50,551 nucleotides of DNA, from NCBI RefSeq assembly GCF_001885615.1, contig NZ_LSRN01000020.1:1-50551 (forward strand), in the 5' to 3' direction. The first letter of the stretch is position 1. Every line of letters starts with the position of its first letter. Below the pieces are notes generated by a model. The model saw only the letters and a program-made list of their open reading frames with translations. It did not search any database and had not been told where the DNA came from. A program made the translations under genes and the position numbers. Below are positions 37,564-48,857 of this stretch, in pieces. Source of the stretch: Alkalibacterium sp. 20. Its GTDB lineage: Bacteria; Bacillota; Bacilli; Lactobacillales; Carnobacteriaceae_A.

Positions 37564-38487
37564 ATGGAAGGGTTATTACCTATATGGAAAGAAAGAGGAA
37601 TGACAAGTCACGATTGTGTTTTCAAATTAAGAAAAATACTTAACATAAAAAAAATCGGACATTCAGGAACGTTAGACCCCGATGTCGATGGCGTATTACC
37701 AGTTGCGATTGGAAAAGCAACTAAAGTCATCGAGTATATGGTAGATTCGAAGAAGATCTATACAGGCGAAATCACGTTAGGATTTTCGACAACTACAGAA
37801 GACAGTTCTGGTGAGATTGTCGAAAAAAAGCCCGTAGATATGAACATTGACGAAGATGATATCGATAAGACATTGTCTGAATTCATAGGAGTAATAACAC
37901 AAACACCTCCAATGTATTCTGCTGTAAAGGTGAATGGTAAAAGACTGTATGAATATGCGAGAAAAGGTTTAGTTATTGACAGACCTTCAAGAGAAGTTAC
38001 CATTTATTCATTTGACCGAACATCCGAAGTAGTGAAAAATACAGATCAAGAGACGCTTTCTTTTGCTTTTAAAGTTGTTTGCGGGAAAGGGACGTATGTT
38101 AGAACGTTAGCTTTTGATGTAGGAGAAAAATTAGAGAGTCCTTCTCATATGTCCGAATTGACAAGAGAAGCAAGCAGCGGTTTTAATCGAGAAGAAGCCT
38201 TAACTTTATCCGAAGTTCAAGCTCTAGTTGATGAAGAACGCATAGAAGAGGCTATTTTTCCTCTTGAAAAAGCATTGAGTCATATGCCAAGCTATGAGTT
38301 GAATCCTGAAGAATACGTTAAGGTGAAAGACGGGAGCGTTTTAGAGCGTCAAGCCTACTTAGCAAATGATGAGGAGGAAATAGTTTTTTATTACCAGGAA
38401 AAAGCTGTGGCGGTCTATAAGATCCATCCAACAAAATCTCGGTACATTAAACCTGCAAAAATTTTACGTAATAAATTGGTGGTGTGA
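37564..38487 (+). CDS. truB: tRNA pseudouridine-55 synthase
   Basis: Makes the universal pseudouridine 55 in the tRNA T-loop. The catalytic Asp is Asp38 in HSGTLDPDVDG. TPPMYSAVKVNGKRLYEYAR and CGKGTYVRTLAFDVG further identify it. The 307-residue length includes a C-terminal PUA-like region. AGGAGG lies five bases before the ATG. It overlaps the ribF frame at GTGA, so the two genes are adjacent and likely coupled. Confidence 0.95.
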   Translation: MEGLLPIWKERGMTSHDCVFKLRKILNIKKIGHSGTLDPDVDGVLPVAIGKATKVIEYMVDSKKIYTGEITLGFSTTTEDSSGEIVEKKPVDMNIDEDDIDKTLSEFIGVITQTPPMYSAVKVNGKRLYEYARKGLVIDRPSREVTIYSFDRTSEVVKNTDQETLSFAFKVVCGKGTYVRTLAFDVGEKLESPSHMSELTREASSGFNREEALTLSEVQALVDEERIEEAIFPLEKALSHMPSYELNPEEYVKVKDGSVLERQAYLANDEEEIVFYYQEKAVAVYKIHPTKSRYIKPAKILRNKLVV

Positions 38488-38489
38488 GT

Positions 38490-39446
38490 ATGGATATAAT
38501 AAGAATTCACCACCCATACGATCAAGAAAAAATTATCAATGAAGATATTGTATTGGTTTTAGGGTTTTTCGATGGTGTGCATAGAGGACATCAAGCTGTT
38601 ATTGATAGAGGTGTTGAAATAGCAAAAAATAGAGGATTGAAATGTGCCGTTATGACATTTAATCGCCATCCCGCTTTTGTTTATCGGAGTTTTGATCCTG
38701 ATAAGCACACGTATTTGACCCCTATCGATCGCAAGGAAGATATCATTAGAAATCTTGGGGTAGATATTTTATATGAAGTCGATTTTACTGCCAGTTTTGG
38801 CAGATTGTCCCCTCAGGAATTTGTCGATCAGTATATCGTTGATTGGCACGCTAAGATAGTTGTTGCAGGCTTTGATTATACTTATGGGACAGCGGCACAA
38901 GCGAACATGAACACGCTGCATAAGTATGCAAAAAACAGATTCGAAATTGTTACAGTGGATAAGAAAGTGGATGAAAAAGATAAAATCAGTTCCACGCGTA
39001 TCCGCAGATACATCAGCGAAGGAAAGATCGATCAGGCAAACGACTTATTAGGTTATATTTACGAAATAAGTGGTTTTGTTATTCATGGAGATGCACGGGG
39101 GAGAGATTTAGGTTATCCTACAGCTAATATCTACCCCCATCCTTATGTCATGGTGCCTAAAAGAGGTGTCTACGCCGTTAAGCTGTGGGTCAATAACGTA
39201 TGGCTGGAAGGGATGGCCTCTATTGGATACAACCCGACATTTGGCTATAGACCAAGTTATTCGATCGAGGTCCATATCTTTAATTTTAGCGAAGATATTT
39301 ATGGAGAAGATGTAAAAGTGAAATGGGTCGATTATCTGCGAGATGAAATAAAATTTAATTCTGTTGAGGAATTAATTGAAAGATTAGATCAAGATGAACT
39401 GGATGCTAAAGAAAGTTTAGCAAAGGTCAAAATAAATCAGATTTAA
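38490..39446 (+). CDS. ribF: Bifunctional riboflavin kinase / FAD synthetase
   Basis: Converts riboflavin to FMN and FMN to FAD. The N-terminal adenylyltransferase domain carries GFFDGVHRGHQAV and the SSTRIR motif near residue 170. The C-terminal kinase domain has GDARGRDLGYPTANI and a YGVYAV-like segment. I chose ATG 38490 (318 residues) with GGTGGTG about five bases before it. A GTG at 38484 overlapping the truB stop lies on the Shine-Dalgarno. It ends the truB-ribF unit before the heat-shock operon. Confidence 0.94.
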   Translation: MDIIRIHHPYDQEKIINEDIVLVLGFFDGVHRGHQAVIDRGVEIAKNRGLKCAVMTFNRHPAFVYRSFDPDKHTYLTPIDRKEDIIRNLGVDILYEVDFTASFGRLSPQEFVDQYIVDWHAKIVVAGFDYTYGTAAQANMNTLHKYAKNRFEIVTVDKKVDEKDKISSTRIRRYISEGKIDQANDLLGYIYEISGFVIHGDARGRDLGYPTANIYPHPYVMVPKRGVYAVKLWVNNVWLEGMASIGYNPTFGYRPSYSIEVHIFNFSEDIYGEDVKVKWVDYLRDEIKFNSVEELIERLDQDELDAKESLAKVKINQI

Positions 39447-39449
39447 TTG

Positions 39450-39478
39450 TTGACAGTAATCATTAGATTTGTTAAATT
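39450..39478 (+). promoter_or_regulatory. hrcA-grpE-dnaK promoter
   Basis: A perfect TTGACA (39450-39455) and TAAATT (39473-39478) are separated by 17 bp, directly upstream of the CIRCE element. Confidence 0.9.
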
Positions 39479-39487
39479 ATAGATGTA

Positions 39488-39514
39488 TTAGCACTCGGCA
39501 ACTCCGAGTGCTAA
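39488..39514. promoter_or_regulatory. CIRCE operator (HrcA-binding)
   Basis: TTAGCACTC (39488-39496) and GAGTGCTAA (39506-39514) are separated by exactly nine bases and match the CIRCE consensus perfectly. The position at the transcript start means HrcA represses the whole operon. Confidence 0.98.
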
Positions 39515-39608
39515 TTTAATGAAAGCTTACAGAAATAAGGTGTGACAATACTTGTTGCACTTTAATCTAGTCTCTAATGATGCAGGACGCATCAAGGAGT
39601 GATTTAAC

Positions 39609-40637
39609 ATGTTAACAAAGAGACAATTAATAATTCTAGATGCTCTCATTCGACTTTACACCTCTACGAATCAACCGATTGGTTCCAAGACGATTATGAT
39701 CGAAACGGCCATTGAAGCAAGCTCCGCCACAATAAGAAATGAATTAAGCCAACTTGAAAAACTGGGTTTTATTCAAAAGACACATTCTTCTTCCGGTAGG
39801 ATGCCTTCGCTGAAAGGTTATCGTTTCTATATCGATCATTTAATGCAACCTCAAGAAGTTGCTCAGGATAAGTTGAAAACGATAAGTGATGTTTTCGGGA
39901 ATCATTTAAAGCAGATGGATGATATTATGTATCAATCAGCTCAATTATTATCTGATTTAACGCACTATACAGCTATTGTATTGGGACCGAAAGCTGAAAC
40001 GAGTCGACTAACTGGTTTCAGATTGCTGGCATTAAATGATAATTATGTGATGGCCATTATCCAAACCGATAAAGGTACAATCGAAAATAAAGTCTTTCGT
40101 ATGCCTAGAACCATTCAAGAATCGGATTTGGTTAAAGTCACGAATATCTTTAATCACCATTTAGTGGGTCATACTTTAACGGAAGTTGCACAAAAATTAA
40201 AGCTAGATATTCCGTTACTCATCAGTAAATATGTGTCTAATGCAACAGAGATGTTTTTATCTATAGAATCTGCCTTCAAAGAATCAACTGAATCAAGGCA
40301 TCACATCTCTGGTAAATTAAACATCCTAGATTTTTCTGAGAATATGGACACGCAAAAATTGAAATCATTATACACCATGCTTGATGACAGCGGTGATTTG
40401 CACGCGCTGATCGATCACATCAATGATGATTTCGTCGTTAAAATCGGTGACGAAATTGATCATGAGCTACTAAAAGAGTTCAGTCTGGTTACAAGAACCT
40501 ATAATGTAAGCAATTATGGAAAAGGAGTCATTGCGATACTGGGACCGACGAGTATGGCCTATGACGAAACCTTTGGTGTACTGGATGTATTCAGAAAACA
40601 CTTGACGCATACGTTACTGGAGCATTATTTAGATTAA
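39609..40637 (+). CDS. hrcA: Heat-inducible transcription repressor HrcA
   Basis: A repressor of class I heat-shock genes through CIRCE, active when GroEL is free. The N-terminal winged helix has LTKRQLIILDALIRLY...QPIGSKT and ASSATIRNELSQLEKLGFI. The C-terminal GAF-like dimer domain ends with GPTSMAYDETFGVLDVF. The 342-residue length is normal. AAGGAGTGA precedes the ATG, and a CIRCE lies just upstream, giving autoregulation. Confidence 0.97.
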   Translation: MLTKRQLIILDALIRLYTSTNQPIGSKTIMIETAIEASSATIRNELSQLEKLGFIQKTHSSSGRMPSLKGYRFYIDHLMQPQEVAQDKLKTISDVFGNHLKQMDDIMYQSAQLLSDLTHYTAIVLGPKAETSRLTGFRLLALNDNYVMAIIQTDKGTIENKVFRMPRTIQESDLVKVTNIFNHHLVGHTLTEVAQKLKLDIPLLISKYVSNATEMFLSIESAFKESTESRHHISGKLNILDFSENMDTQKLKSLYTMLDDSGDLHALIDHINDDFVVKIGDEIDHELLKEFSLVTRTYNVSNYGKGVIAILGPTSMAYDETFGVLDVFRKHLTHTLLEHYLD

Positions 40638-40657
40638 TAAAGAAATGAGGAAGTATT

Positions 40658-41221
40658 GTGGAAGAAAAAGAAGAGCAGCGGATGCAGGAAGATGCATCTG
40701 AAACGTCTCAAGAAGATAGTAACTCCGATGAAGAAACCGTTAAAAGTGACTCATCTGAAGAAACAGAACAAGACGATCTAGCTAAAGTTCATCAAGAACT
40801 GGATGAGATGACTGATCGCTATTTGAGATTACAAGCAGAAGTAGCAAATATCCGCAGGCGCACTCAGCGCGAACGTCAGGATTTATTGCGTTACAGCTCT
40901 CAATCATTAGCTCAGGAACTTATACCTGCTCTAGATAACTTAGAACGTGCCTTAAAAATTGAAGCTGACACTGAAGCCGGTAAAAATTTGAAAAAAGGTA
41001 TTGAAATGGTTTATAATAGTTCCTTGCAAGCTTTTGAAAAAGAGGGTATTGAAATAATCGATCCGTTAGGTGAACCGTTCGATCCTAATTATCATGAAGC
41101 TTACACGCAAGTGCCTGCTAATGAAGGTCAGGAAAGTAACGAAGTCGCACAAGTTTTTGAAAAAGGATATAAACTGCACGATCGCGTATTGCGCGCTGCA
41201 AAAGTATCAGTAACACTATAA
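40658..41221 (+). CDS. grpE: Nucleotide exchange factor GrpE
   Basis: Releases ADP from DnaK. An acidic, unordered N-terminus (residues 1-45), a long coiled coil (DELTDRYLRLQAEVANIRRRT), and the beta-domain FDPNYHEAYTQVPA near residue 145 are seen. The 187-residue length is normal. The start is GTG 40658, with GAGGAAG five bases before it. It lies 20 bp after hrcA and 28 bp before dnaK. Confidence 0.96.
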   Translation: MEEKEEQRMQEDASETSQEDSNSDEETVKSDSSEETEQDDLAKVHQELDEMTDRYLRLQAEVANIRRRTQRERQDLLRYSSQSLAQELIPALDNLERALKIEADTEAGKNLKKGIEMVYNSSLQAFEKEGIEIIDPLGEPFDPNYHEAYTQVPANEGQESNEVAQVFEKGYKLHDRVLRAAKVSVTL

Positions 41222-41246
41222 ATACTAAAAAGTAAAGGTGAGATAA

Positions 41247-43082
<1,836 letters not shown>

Positions 43083-43104
43083 TAGAAGTTAGATATCCAA
43101 AAGG

Positions 43105-43150
43105 AGAAAGCACTTATTCTTAGTTTTCAACAAGTGCTTTCTTTCTTTTT
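43105..43150 (+). terminator. Terminator between dnaK and dnaJ
   Basis: AGAAAGCACTT (43105-43115) pairs with AAGTGCTTTCT (43132-43142), followed by TTCTTTTT. It should lower dnaJ transcription relative to dnaK. Confidence 0.88.
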
Positions 43151-43170
43151 GGTATCCAACTGTCTGTTAC

Positions 43171-43179
43171 TGCTATAGT
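43171..43179 (+). promoter_or_regulatory. Possible dnaJ promoter (extended -10)
   Basis: TGC followed by TATAGT (43174-43179), 47 bp before dnaJ. The -35 is weak, and no second CIRCE is seen here. Confidence 0.45.
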
Positions 43180-43225
43180 TGAACAGATGTTATAGCCTAA
43201 TTGATTACAATGATGGAGGAATAAA

Positions 43226-44374
43226 ATGGCTGGAAAAGAAGATTTTTATGACCTGCTTGGCGTTTCTAGAGATGCTTCTCAAGATGAAATAAAAAAAGCG
43301 TACCGAAAACTATCAAAAAAATATCATCCGGATATAAACAAAGAAGCAAATGCGGATGATAAATTCAAAGGAATTTCTGAAGCTTACGAAGTGTTAGGCG
43401 ATGAACAAAAGCGAGCTGCTTACGACCAGTACGGTCATGCCGCGACTGATCCTAACTTTGGTGCCGGTGGTGGATTTGGAGGATCAGCTGGTGGATTTGG
43501 CGGCGGTGGCTTCGAAGACATCTTTGATCAGTTTTTTGGTGGTGGCGGAAGACGAGGCAGTCCTAACGCACCCCGTCAAGGGGAAGATTTACAGTATGTG
43601 ATGGATCTAGAGTTTGAAGAAGCTATATTTGGAAAAGAAACTACTATTCGGTTCAATCGTGAAGAAGCATGCGATAATTGTGATGGAAGTGGAGCCAAAC
43701 CTGGAACAAGTCCACAAACATGTTCAAGATGTCATGGTGCAGGAGCGGTTAACGTGGAAAGAAATACACCATTTGGCCGCGTCATGACGCAACAAGTTTG
43801 TCCGACATGTAATGGTACAGGTAAAGAAATAAAAGAAGAATGTCCCGTCTGCCATGGCGAAGGGCATACAAAACAGCAGCATTCAGTTAAAGTCACTGTC
43901 CCTGCCGGCGTTGAAGATGGCAATCAAATGCGTCTACAAAATCAAGGCGATGTAGGCCAAAATGGTGGACCATACGGAGATCTGTATGTCATATTTAGAG
44001 TGAAAACTTCCAATATGTTTGACCGTCGAGGGTCAGAAATTTACTATGAATTACCTATCAATATGGTTCAAGCCACACTCGGTGACGAGTTGGAAGTACC
44101 TACAGTTCATGGTAAAGTTAAATTTAAAATTCCTGCTGGAACTCAACCTGGAACAACTTTCCGTTTGAGAGGTAAGGGTGCACCGAGACTTAGGGGTACC
44201 GGCAACGGAGATCAACATATCAAAGTCAAAGTCGTTGTACCGGATACGTTAACGGAAGATCAAGCCGATCATTTAAGAAAATTTGCGGAAGCCAGCGACT
44301 ACGATGACGTAGTGGAGCAAGGTGACAGTTCGTTTTTTTCGAAAGTGAAAGACGCCTTTAAAGACAAAAGATAA
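43226..44374 (+). CDS. dnaJ: Co-chaperone DnaJ (Hsp40)
   Basis: Stimulates DnaK ATPase and delivers substrates. The J domain has the HPD motif in KYHPDINKE near residue 33. A Gly/Phe-rich linker covers about 75-115. Four CxxCxGxG zinc repeats cover about 150-215 ([32 protein letters not shown]). The C-terminal substrate domain follows. The 382-residue length is normal. GATGGAGGAA precedes the ATG. Confidence 0.97.
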   Translation: MAGKEDFYDLLGVSRDASQDEIKKAYRKLSKKYHPDINKEANADDKFKGISEAYEVLGDEQKRAAYDQYGHAATDPNFGAGGGFGGSAGGFGGGGFEDIFDQFFGGGGRRGSPNAPRQGEDLQYVMDLEFEEAIFGKETTIRFNREEACDNCDGSGAKPGTSPQTCSRCHGAGAVNVERNTPFGRVMTQQVCPTCNGTGKEIKEECPVCHGEGHTKQQHSVKVTVPAGVEDGNQMRLQNQGDVGQNGGPYGDLYVIFRVKTSNMFDRRGSEIYYELPINMVQATLGDELEVPTVHGKVKFKIPAGTQPGTTFRLRGKGAPRLRGTGNGDQHIKVKVVVPDTLTEDQADHLRKFAEASDYDDVVEQGDSSFFSKVKDAFKDKR

Positions 44375-44377
44375 TAA

Positions 44378-44402
44378 GATAAGCGAAGAAATTTCGCTTA
44401 TC
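44378..44402 (+). terminator. Hairpin directly after dnaJ
   Basis: A 10-bp stem, GATAAGCGAA / TTCGCTTATC, immediately follows the dnaJ stop but lacks a T-run. It may protect the 3' end or act as a weak terminator. Confidence 0.5.
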
Positions 44403-44497
44403 CTGAAGACTTTTGCTGTAACGGCTTCTTGGAACGGTATGTGTTGATTGAAGTGTTAAACCACATTAATACTTTGTAGTCACTAAATAATTTTAAA

Positions 44498-44545
44498 AAG
44501 AAGGGACATATTCTCATCAAACAAGATGAGAGGTCCCTTCTTTTT
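44498..44545 (+). terminator. Terminator of the dnaJ unit
   Basis: AAGAAGGGAC (44498-44507) pairs with GTCCCTTCTT (44533-44542), with inner CTCATC/GATGAG, followed by T. It lies 124 bp past the dnaJ stop. Confidence 0.9.
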
Positions 44546-44561
44546 GTCTTTTTAAAAGTAA

Positions 44562-44590
44562 TTGTACTCTGGTCTAATCGTTGGTATAAT
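44562..44590 (+). promoter_or_regulatory. lepA promoter
   Basis: TTGTAC (44562-44567) and a perfect TATAAT (44585-44590) are separated by 17 bp, with a TGG extension, 38 bp before lepA. Confidence 0.9.
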
Positions 44591-44628
44591 AGTAAAGAAT
44601 GTTTTTAGAGGAATGAGGAAACAGAAGA

Positions 44629-46452
44629 ATGGATAAAAAAATAGCACGAGCACGACAGAAGCAAATAAGAAACTTTTCTATTATTGCACATATCGATCAC
44701 GGTAAATCGACGCTTGCCGATCGTATTCTGCAATTGACTCATACTGTGGCCGATCGGGAAATGCAGGAACAATTACTTGATTCCATGGATTTAGAGAGAG
44801 AACGCGGGATCACTATTAAATTAAATACTGTAGAAGTTATCTATAAAGCTAAAAATGGTGAAACATATATCCTTCACCTGATCGATACTCCAGGACACGT
44901 GGATTTCACGTATGAAGTGTCTAGAAGTTTAGCCGCTTGTGAAGGAGCTATATTGGTTGTGGATGCGGCACAAGGTGTGGAAGCGCAGACCTTGGCCAAC
45001 GTGTATCTAGCATTAGAAAACGACCTTGAAATTTTACCGGTCATCAATAAAATCGACTTACCCGCAGCTGATCCCGAGCGTGTTCGTAAAGAGATAGAAG
45101 ACGTGGTTGGACTCGATGCGTCCGAAGCTATATTATCAAGTGCAAAAACGGGTGTAGGCATTGAAGAAATCCTGGAACAGATCGTACAGAAAGTACCTGC
45201 TCCTGAAGGAGATATCGACAATCCGCTAAAAGCCCTTATTTTTGATTCGGCCTATGATGCCTATCGAGGTGTTGTCTTAAGTATTCGCGTTATGGATGGG
45301 GTAATCAAAAAAGGTGATACCATCAAAACGATGAGCAATGATAATACCTTTGAAGTAACTGAAGTCGGTATCTTTTCACCTAAGCCGATCGAACGTGATT
45401 ATTTGATGGTTGGGGATGTAGGGTATGTCACAGCCAATATTAAAACGGTTCGTGATACACGAGTCGGGGATACGTTAACATTAGCCAATAATCCGACTGA
45501 TAAAGCTCTGCCTGGATATCGTCATTTGAACCCTATGGTTTTTTGTGGGATGTATCCGACTGACTCTGCTAAATACGGAGATTTAGGTGAGGCGCTTGAA
45601 CGTTTGCAGCTGAATGATGCTGCACTCCAATACGAAGCGGAAACGTCACAGGCGCTAGGATTTGGCTTCCGTTGCGGCTTTTTAGGGATGCTTCACATGG
45701 ATGTCATTCAAGAGCGACTTGAACGCGAATTCAATTTAGAGTTGATTACAACAGCACCTTCAGTTATTTATAGAATAAACAAAACGGATGGCGAATCCAT
45801 CATGGTATCCAATCCGTCAGAAATGCCTGAACCTCAGCAAATCGAATCAGTCGAAGAACCATATGTAAAAGCAACCATCACCGTCCCGAATGAATACGTG
45901 GGTGCTGTCATGGAAATTTCTCAACGTAAACGTGGCGAATTTCTCACGATGGACTACCTTGATGATATTAGAGTGAATGTCGTCTATAATATCCCACTTT
46001 CAGAAATCGTTTATGATTTCTTTGATCGATTGAAATCCAGCACGAAAGGCTATGCTTCTCTGGATTATAAAGAATCTGGATACCGTTTAAGTAACCTGGT
46101 GAAATTGGATATCCTCATTCATGGCGAGCCAGTGGATGCACTGAGTTTCATCGTGCATAAAGACTTTTCACAGTCTCGTGGACGTTCAGTTGTTGAGCAG
46201 TTGAAAAAGACCATTCCAAGACAGCAGTTTGAGGTTCCGATCCAGGCAACGATCGGTCAGAATATTGTTGCTCGTTCAACAGTAAAAGCTTACCGTAAAG
46301 ACGTGACAGCTAAACTGTACGGCGGAGACGTCACACGTCGACAAAAACTCCTGAAGAAACAAAAAGCAGGTAAAAAACGCATGAAGAATGTGGGTAGTGT
46401 GGAAATTCCACAAGAAGCCTTCATGGCAGTATTGAACCTGGATGAAGATTAA
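44629..46452 (+). CDS. lepA: Elongation factor 4 (LepA)
   Basis: A ribosome-associated GTPase related to EF-G and affecting initiation and back-translocation. The G domain has [13 protein letters not shown] near residue 20, DTPGHVDF near 87 and NKIDLP near 141. Domains II, III and V follow, and the LepA-specific C-terminal domain has [19 protein letters not shown] and [17 protein letters not shown]. The 607-residue length is normal. It is the last backbone gene before the mobile element. Confidence 0.97.
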   Translation: MDKKIARARQKQIRNFSIIAHIDHGKSTLADRILQLTHTVADREMQEQLLDSMDLERERGITIKLNTVEVIYKAKNGETYILHLIDTPGHVDFTYEVSRSLAACEGAILVVDAAQGVEAQTLANVYLALENDLEILPVINKIDLPAADPERVRKEIEDVVGLDASEAILSSAKTGVGIEEILEQIVQKVPAPEGDIDNPLKALIFDSAYDAYRGVVLSIRVMDGVIKKGDTIKTMSNDNTFEVTEVGIFSPKPIERDYLMVGDVGYVTANIKTVRDTRVGDTLTLANNPTDKALPGYRHLNPMVFCGMYPTDSAKYGDLGEALERLQLNDAALQYEAETSQALGFGFRCGFLGMLHMDVIQERLEREFNLELITTAPSVIYRINKTDGESIMVSNPSEMPEPQQIESVEEPYVKATITVPNEYVGAVMEISQRKRGEFLTMDYLDDIRVNVVYNIPLSEIVYDFFDRLKSSTKGYASLDYKESGYRLSNLVKLDILIHGEPVDALSFIVHKDFSQSRGRSVVEQLKKTIPRQQFEVPIQATIGQNIVARSTVKAYRKDVTAKLYGGDVTRRQKLLKKQKAGKKRMKNVGSVEIPQEAFMAVLNLDED

Positions 46453-46500
46453 ACCCTTTTACATCAACGTTTCTGTTTAAAATAATCTATAAATCAAACT

Positions 46501-46548
46501 AATTGCCTACCATTTGCCAACATTGAAGTTGGGTGGTAGGCAATTTTT
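46501..46548 (+). terminator. lepA terminator at the element junction
   Basis: AATTGCCTACC (46501-46511) pairs with GGTAGGCAATT (46535-46545), with an inner CCAAC/GTTGG stem and a T-run on plus. It ends two bases before the integrase stop. The chromosomal attachment core is probably within 46453-46549, but the second copy lies outside the window. Confidence 0.75.
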
Positions 46549-46549
46549 G

Positions 46550-47686
46550 CTATTTCTGGAAGCTTTTCTCGAAAATGTCGACAGTTTCTTTCTTTGTCTT
46601 TTTGGTGAGATGAGAGTAGGTATCCATGGTGGTTCCGATGCGTGCATGACCCAATCGCTCCTGGATGGCTTTATCGATAGCGCCGTTTTCTAGAAGCAGC
46701 GTGGCATGGGTGTGTCTGAATGAATGGAAGGAGAATTCAATACCTGATTGTTTCTTAGCTTTTTCTCCATAATGCTTAATGCTGTGAGGTGTCGTTAACT
46801 TACCATTCTCTTTCGTGCAGATAAAATTGTTGTCTGTATAGTGCTGGCCATAGAAAAGTTTATTTTCTAATTGGCGCTTACGGTGCTTTTTAAGAAGATC
46901 AACCAATTGACCACCGATGTCAATGGTCCGGTAGGAGGCTTGTGTCTTAGGTGTGCCGATTTCCCATTCTTTCCCTTTCATGACGATGATCTTTTCAACG
47001 GTCAAAGTTTGCTCCTCAAAGCTGATGTTGTCCCAGGTCAGCCCTAACGCTTCGCCTCGTCTTAATCCGGTGTAAAAAGCAATCATCATCGGGATGTAAA
47101 AAGGGCTGGACTGAGGGACGTATTCTTGTAGCGTTTGAAATTGTTCGACAGTGATGATCTTTAAATCGTCTTTCGTACTTTTATGACGTTGATCATATTT
47201 AGGCATTTGGATGTAGCGTGTTGGATCGCTTCGTATCATCTGATAAGGATAGACAGCCCGCTTAAAAGCTCCGGAGATGACGGTTTTAATGATAGACAAG
47301 GTCTGTTTAGCTAGACCTTTCTCAAAATCGTTGTCGATAACCTTTTGAATGACTGCAGGCTGGACGGCTTGCAGTTTATATTTACCTATATACGGCAAGA
47401 TGTGCGAATCGATCACGTTGCGATAATTTATTTGTGTATTGTACTTTAAATTCCTTACGACATAATCTTCATACCAATAGTCAAAGTAATCCTGCACGGA
47501 CATATCGGTCAAATCCTCAATAATGCCTGAGCGCTCATACTCATTGAGCGCTTTTCTTAATGATTCTAAGGCTTTTGCTTTGGTGTTTCCTCCGACACGC
47601 TCATACCTCATTCGCTTGCCGTTTATTTTTGCGCCTTCAAAGGAGTAATACCATTTACTTCCTCTTTTTCTGACTGATCCTTCCAT
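46550..47686 (-). CDS. int: Tyrosine-type site-specific integrase
   Basis: Catalyses integration and excision of the mobile element. The N-terminal arm-type DNA-binding domain (RKRGSKWYYSFEGAKING, residues 6-23) is followed by a SAM-like core-binding domain (about 60-160). The catalytic domain has Arg209 (TGLRRGE), Lys247, His321 and Arg324 (HSFRHTH), His347 (GHARIG) and nucleophile Tyr357. All active residues are present at 378 residues, so it should be functional. AGGAGTGATTAACG precedes the ATG. It sits at the element edge facing lepA, the usual place for int beside an att site. Confidence 0.93.
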   Translation of the reverse strand: MEGSVRKRGSKWYYSFEGAKINGKRMRYERVGGNTKAKALESLRKALNEYERSGIIEDLTDMSVQDYFDYWYEDYVVRNLKYNTQINYRNVIDSHILPYIGKYKLQAVQPAVIQKVIDNDFEKGLAKQTLSIIKTVISGAFKRAVYPYQMIRSDPTRYIQMPKYDQRHKSTKDDLKIITVEQFQTLQEYVPQSSPFYIPMMIAFYTGLRRGEALGLTWDNISFEEQTLTVEKIIVMKGKEWEIGTPKTQASYRTIDIGGQLVDLLKKHRKRQLENKLFYGQHYTDNNFICTKENGKLTTPHSIKHYGEKAKKQSGIEFSFHSFRHTHATLLLENGAIDKAIQERLGHARIGTTMDTYSHLTKKTKKETVDIFEKSFQK

Positions 47687-47688
47687 CG

Positions 47689-48000
47689 TTAATCACTCCT
47701 TCTATACATAGTATGTCCGTTTTTCACATGCAACTGATTGTCCTCTAAATCTAAATAGACATCTTTTGTATCGTTTAAGTTGATGTCAGGGTACAGAAGA
47801 CCAACAGATTTAATTTTTTCCCAGTCATTTAAAGTTGTTTCCTCATCTTTATATCTTCTAATTTTTAAATGAATATATTCATCATAATAATATGCAAACA
47901 AAGACATTTCGTGATTAATGTCAAAAGTCCTCACATCATAAGCGCCAGTACTTTTCTTTACAAAGTCCGTTTCATAGGTAGTCATTTCAACAATAAACAT
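47689..48000 (-). CDS. Small protein of unknown function upstream of integrase
   Basis: A 103-residue soluble protein with no family I recognise. It is rich in Asp, Tyr and Lys, with a Tyr cluster (FAYYYDEYIHLKIRRYK), and no membrane segment or Cys. I chose ATG 48000, which has GGAG eight bases before it; a GTG at 48009 overlaps that Shine-Dalgarno. Its stop lies two bases before the integrase start, so the two are probably translated from one message. It might be an excisionase-like or control factor by position, but it is not visibly a helix-turn-helix protein. Confidence 0.6.
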   Translation of the reverse strand: MFIVEMTTYETDFVKKSTGAYDVRTFDINHEMSLFAYYYDEYIHLKIRRYKDEETTLNDWEKIKSVGLLYPDINLNDTKDVYLDLEDNQLHVKNGHTMYRRSD

Positions 48001-48065
48001 GGTATTCACTCCATTTCTCGTACTTCCAACCGTTAAATGCGAATGTATGTTCTTTTTTATGTAAA

Positions 48066-48090
48066 AAGAAAAGCCCGGAGGCTAATCTTT
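48066..48090 (-). terminator. Weak hairpin after the SHOCT gene
   Basis: On the minus strand AGCC-TCCG-GGCT is followed by TTTTCTTTTT. The stem is only 4 bp, but the T-run is good. Confidence 0.45.
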
Positions 48091-48092
48091 TA

Positions 48093-48839
48093 CTATAGTA
48101 GTTCGGCCTTTTTTTTATCAAATTCTTCTTGATTGATTATGCCCATGTCTAACAATTCTTTATATTCCTTTAATTCATCTGCAACGCTTCTTTCAACAGG
48201 CTCTTTATCTATATTAAGCTTTTTTTCTTCGTATGCTGCTATCATATCCAGATAACTCAAAGTTTCCTGTGCATTCTCAGCTAGCTTTTTGTAATCTTTT
48301 GAGTCCTTTTTTAATTTTTTCTTTACTAATGGAACGATAATAGAAGGATTATCAGGATTATTTACAGAAATTACAATTTTCATGTCGGTAACGAAATTTT
48401 TGCTTTTTTTCTTTCCAGTAAGTCCACCAATTATCATTCCGACGCCACTGAAAAGCACTCCTCCAACAACAGCACGGCCCAAACTTACGCCGCCTTTAGT
48501 AACAGCTTCACCATCCTCTATTAATTCATAAGAAAGTAACTCGGAATATTTAAATGTTTTGCTCATTGTTTTAAACGTAGTCCATTGTTTGGAGTTGTCA
48601 TCAATAAGTAAGTGTTTTGTACGTTTAGTAGGTCTGAATTTGTTTTGTTCTTCGATAACAAACTCTTCAAGAGATTGCTTATTATATTCTTCGAAGAATA
48701 TCTTTTCTTCGGAGATCAAAACCTCTTCATTTTTTATTTTCTTTTTTATATTATTATTTTTTTCGGATTCATCTAATGCAACTTTGGCTTTATCTTTTAA
48801 ATCGCTAGCTTTCCCCTTTAAATCATCTAAAAAACTCAT
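48093..48839 (-). CDS. SHOCT-domain protein of the mobile element
   Basis: A 248-residue protein. The N-terminus is a charged amphipathic helix (LDDLKGKASDLKDKAK). The middle part looks PH-like, with HLLIDDNSKQWTTF. A glycine-rich hydrophobic patch (GRAVVGGVLFSGVGMIIGGLTG) covers about residues 122-146. The C-terminus is a SHOCT module, ELKEYKELLDMGIINQEEFD, then KKKAELL. SHOCT ends are common on phage and ICE proteins between int and repressor; function is unknown. I chose ATG 48839 with AAGGAAG seven bases before it, over an ATG six bases upstream. Confidence 0.75.
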   Translation of the reverse strand: MSFLDDLKGKASDLKDKAKVALDESEKNNNIKKKIKNEEVLISEEKIFFEEYNKQSLEEFVIEEQNKFRPTKRTKHLLIDDNSKQWTTFKTMSKTFKYSELLSYELIEDGEAVTKGGVSLGRAVVGGVLFSGVGMIIGGLTGKKKSKNFVTDMKIVISVNNPDNPSIIVPLVKKKLKKDSKDYKKLAENAQETLSYLDMIAAYEEKKLNIDKEPVERSVADELKEYKELLDMGIINQEEFDKKKAELL

Positions 48840-48857
48840 CAACATTCTTCCTTTCTT

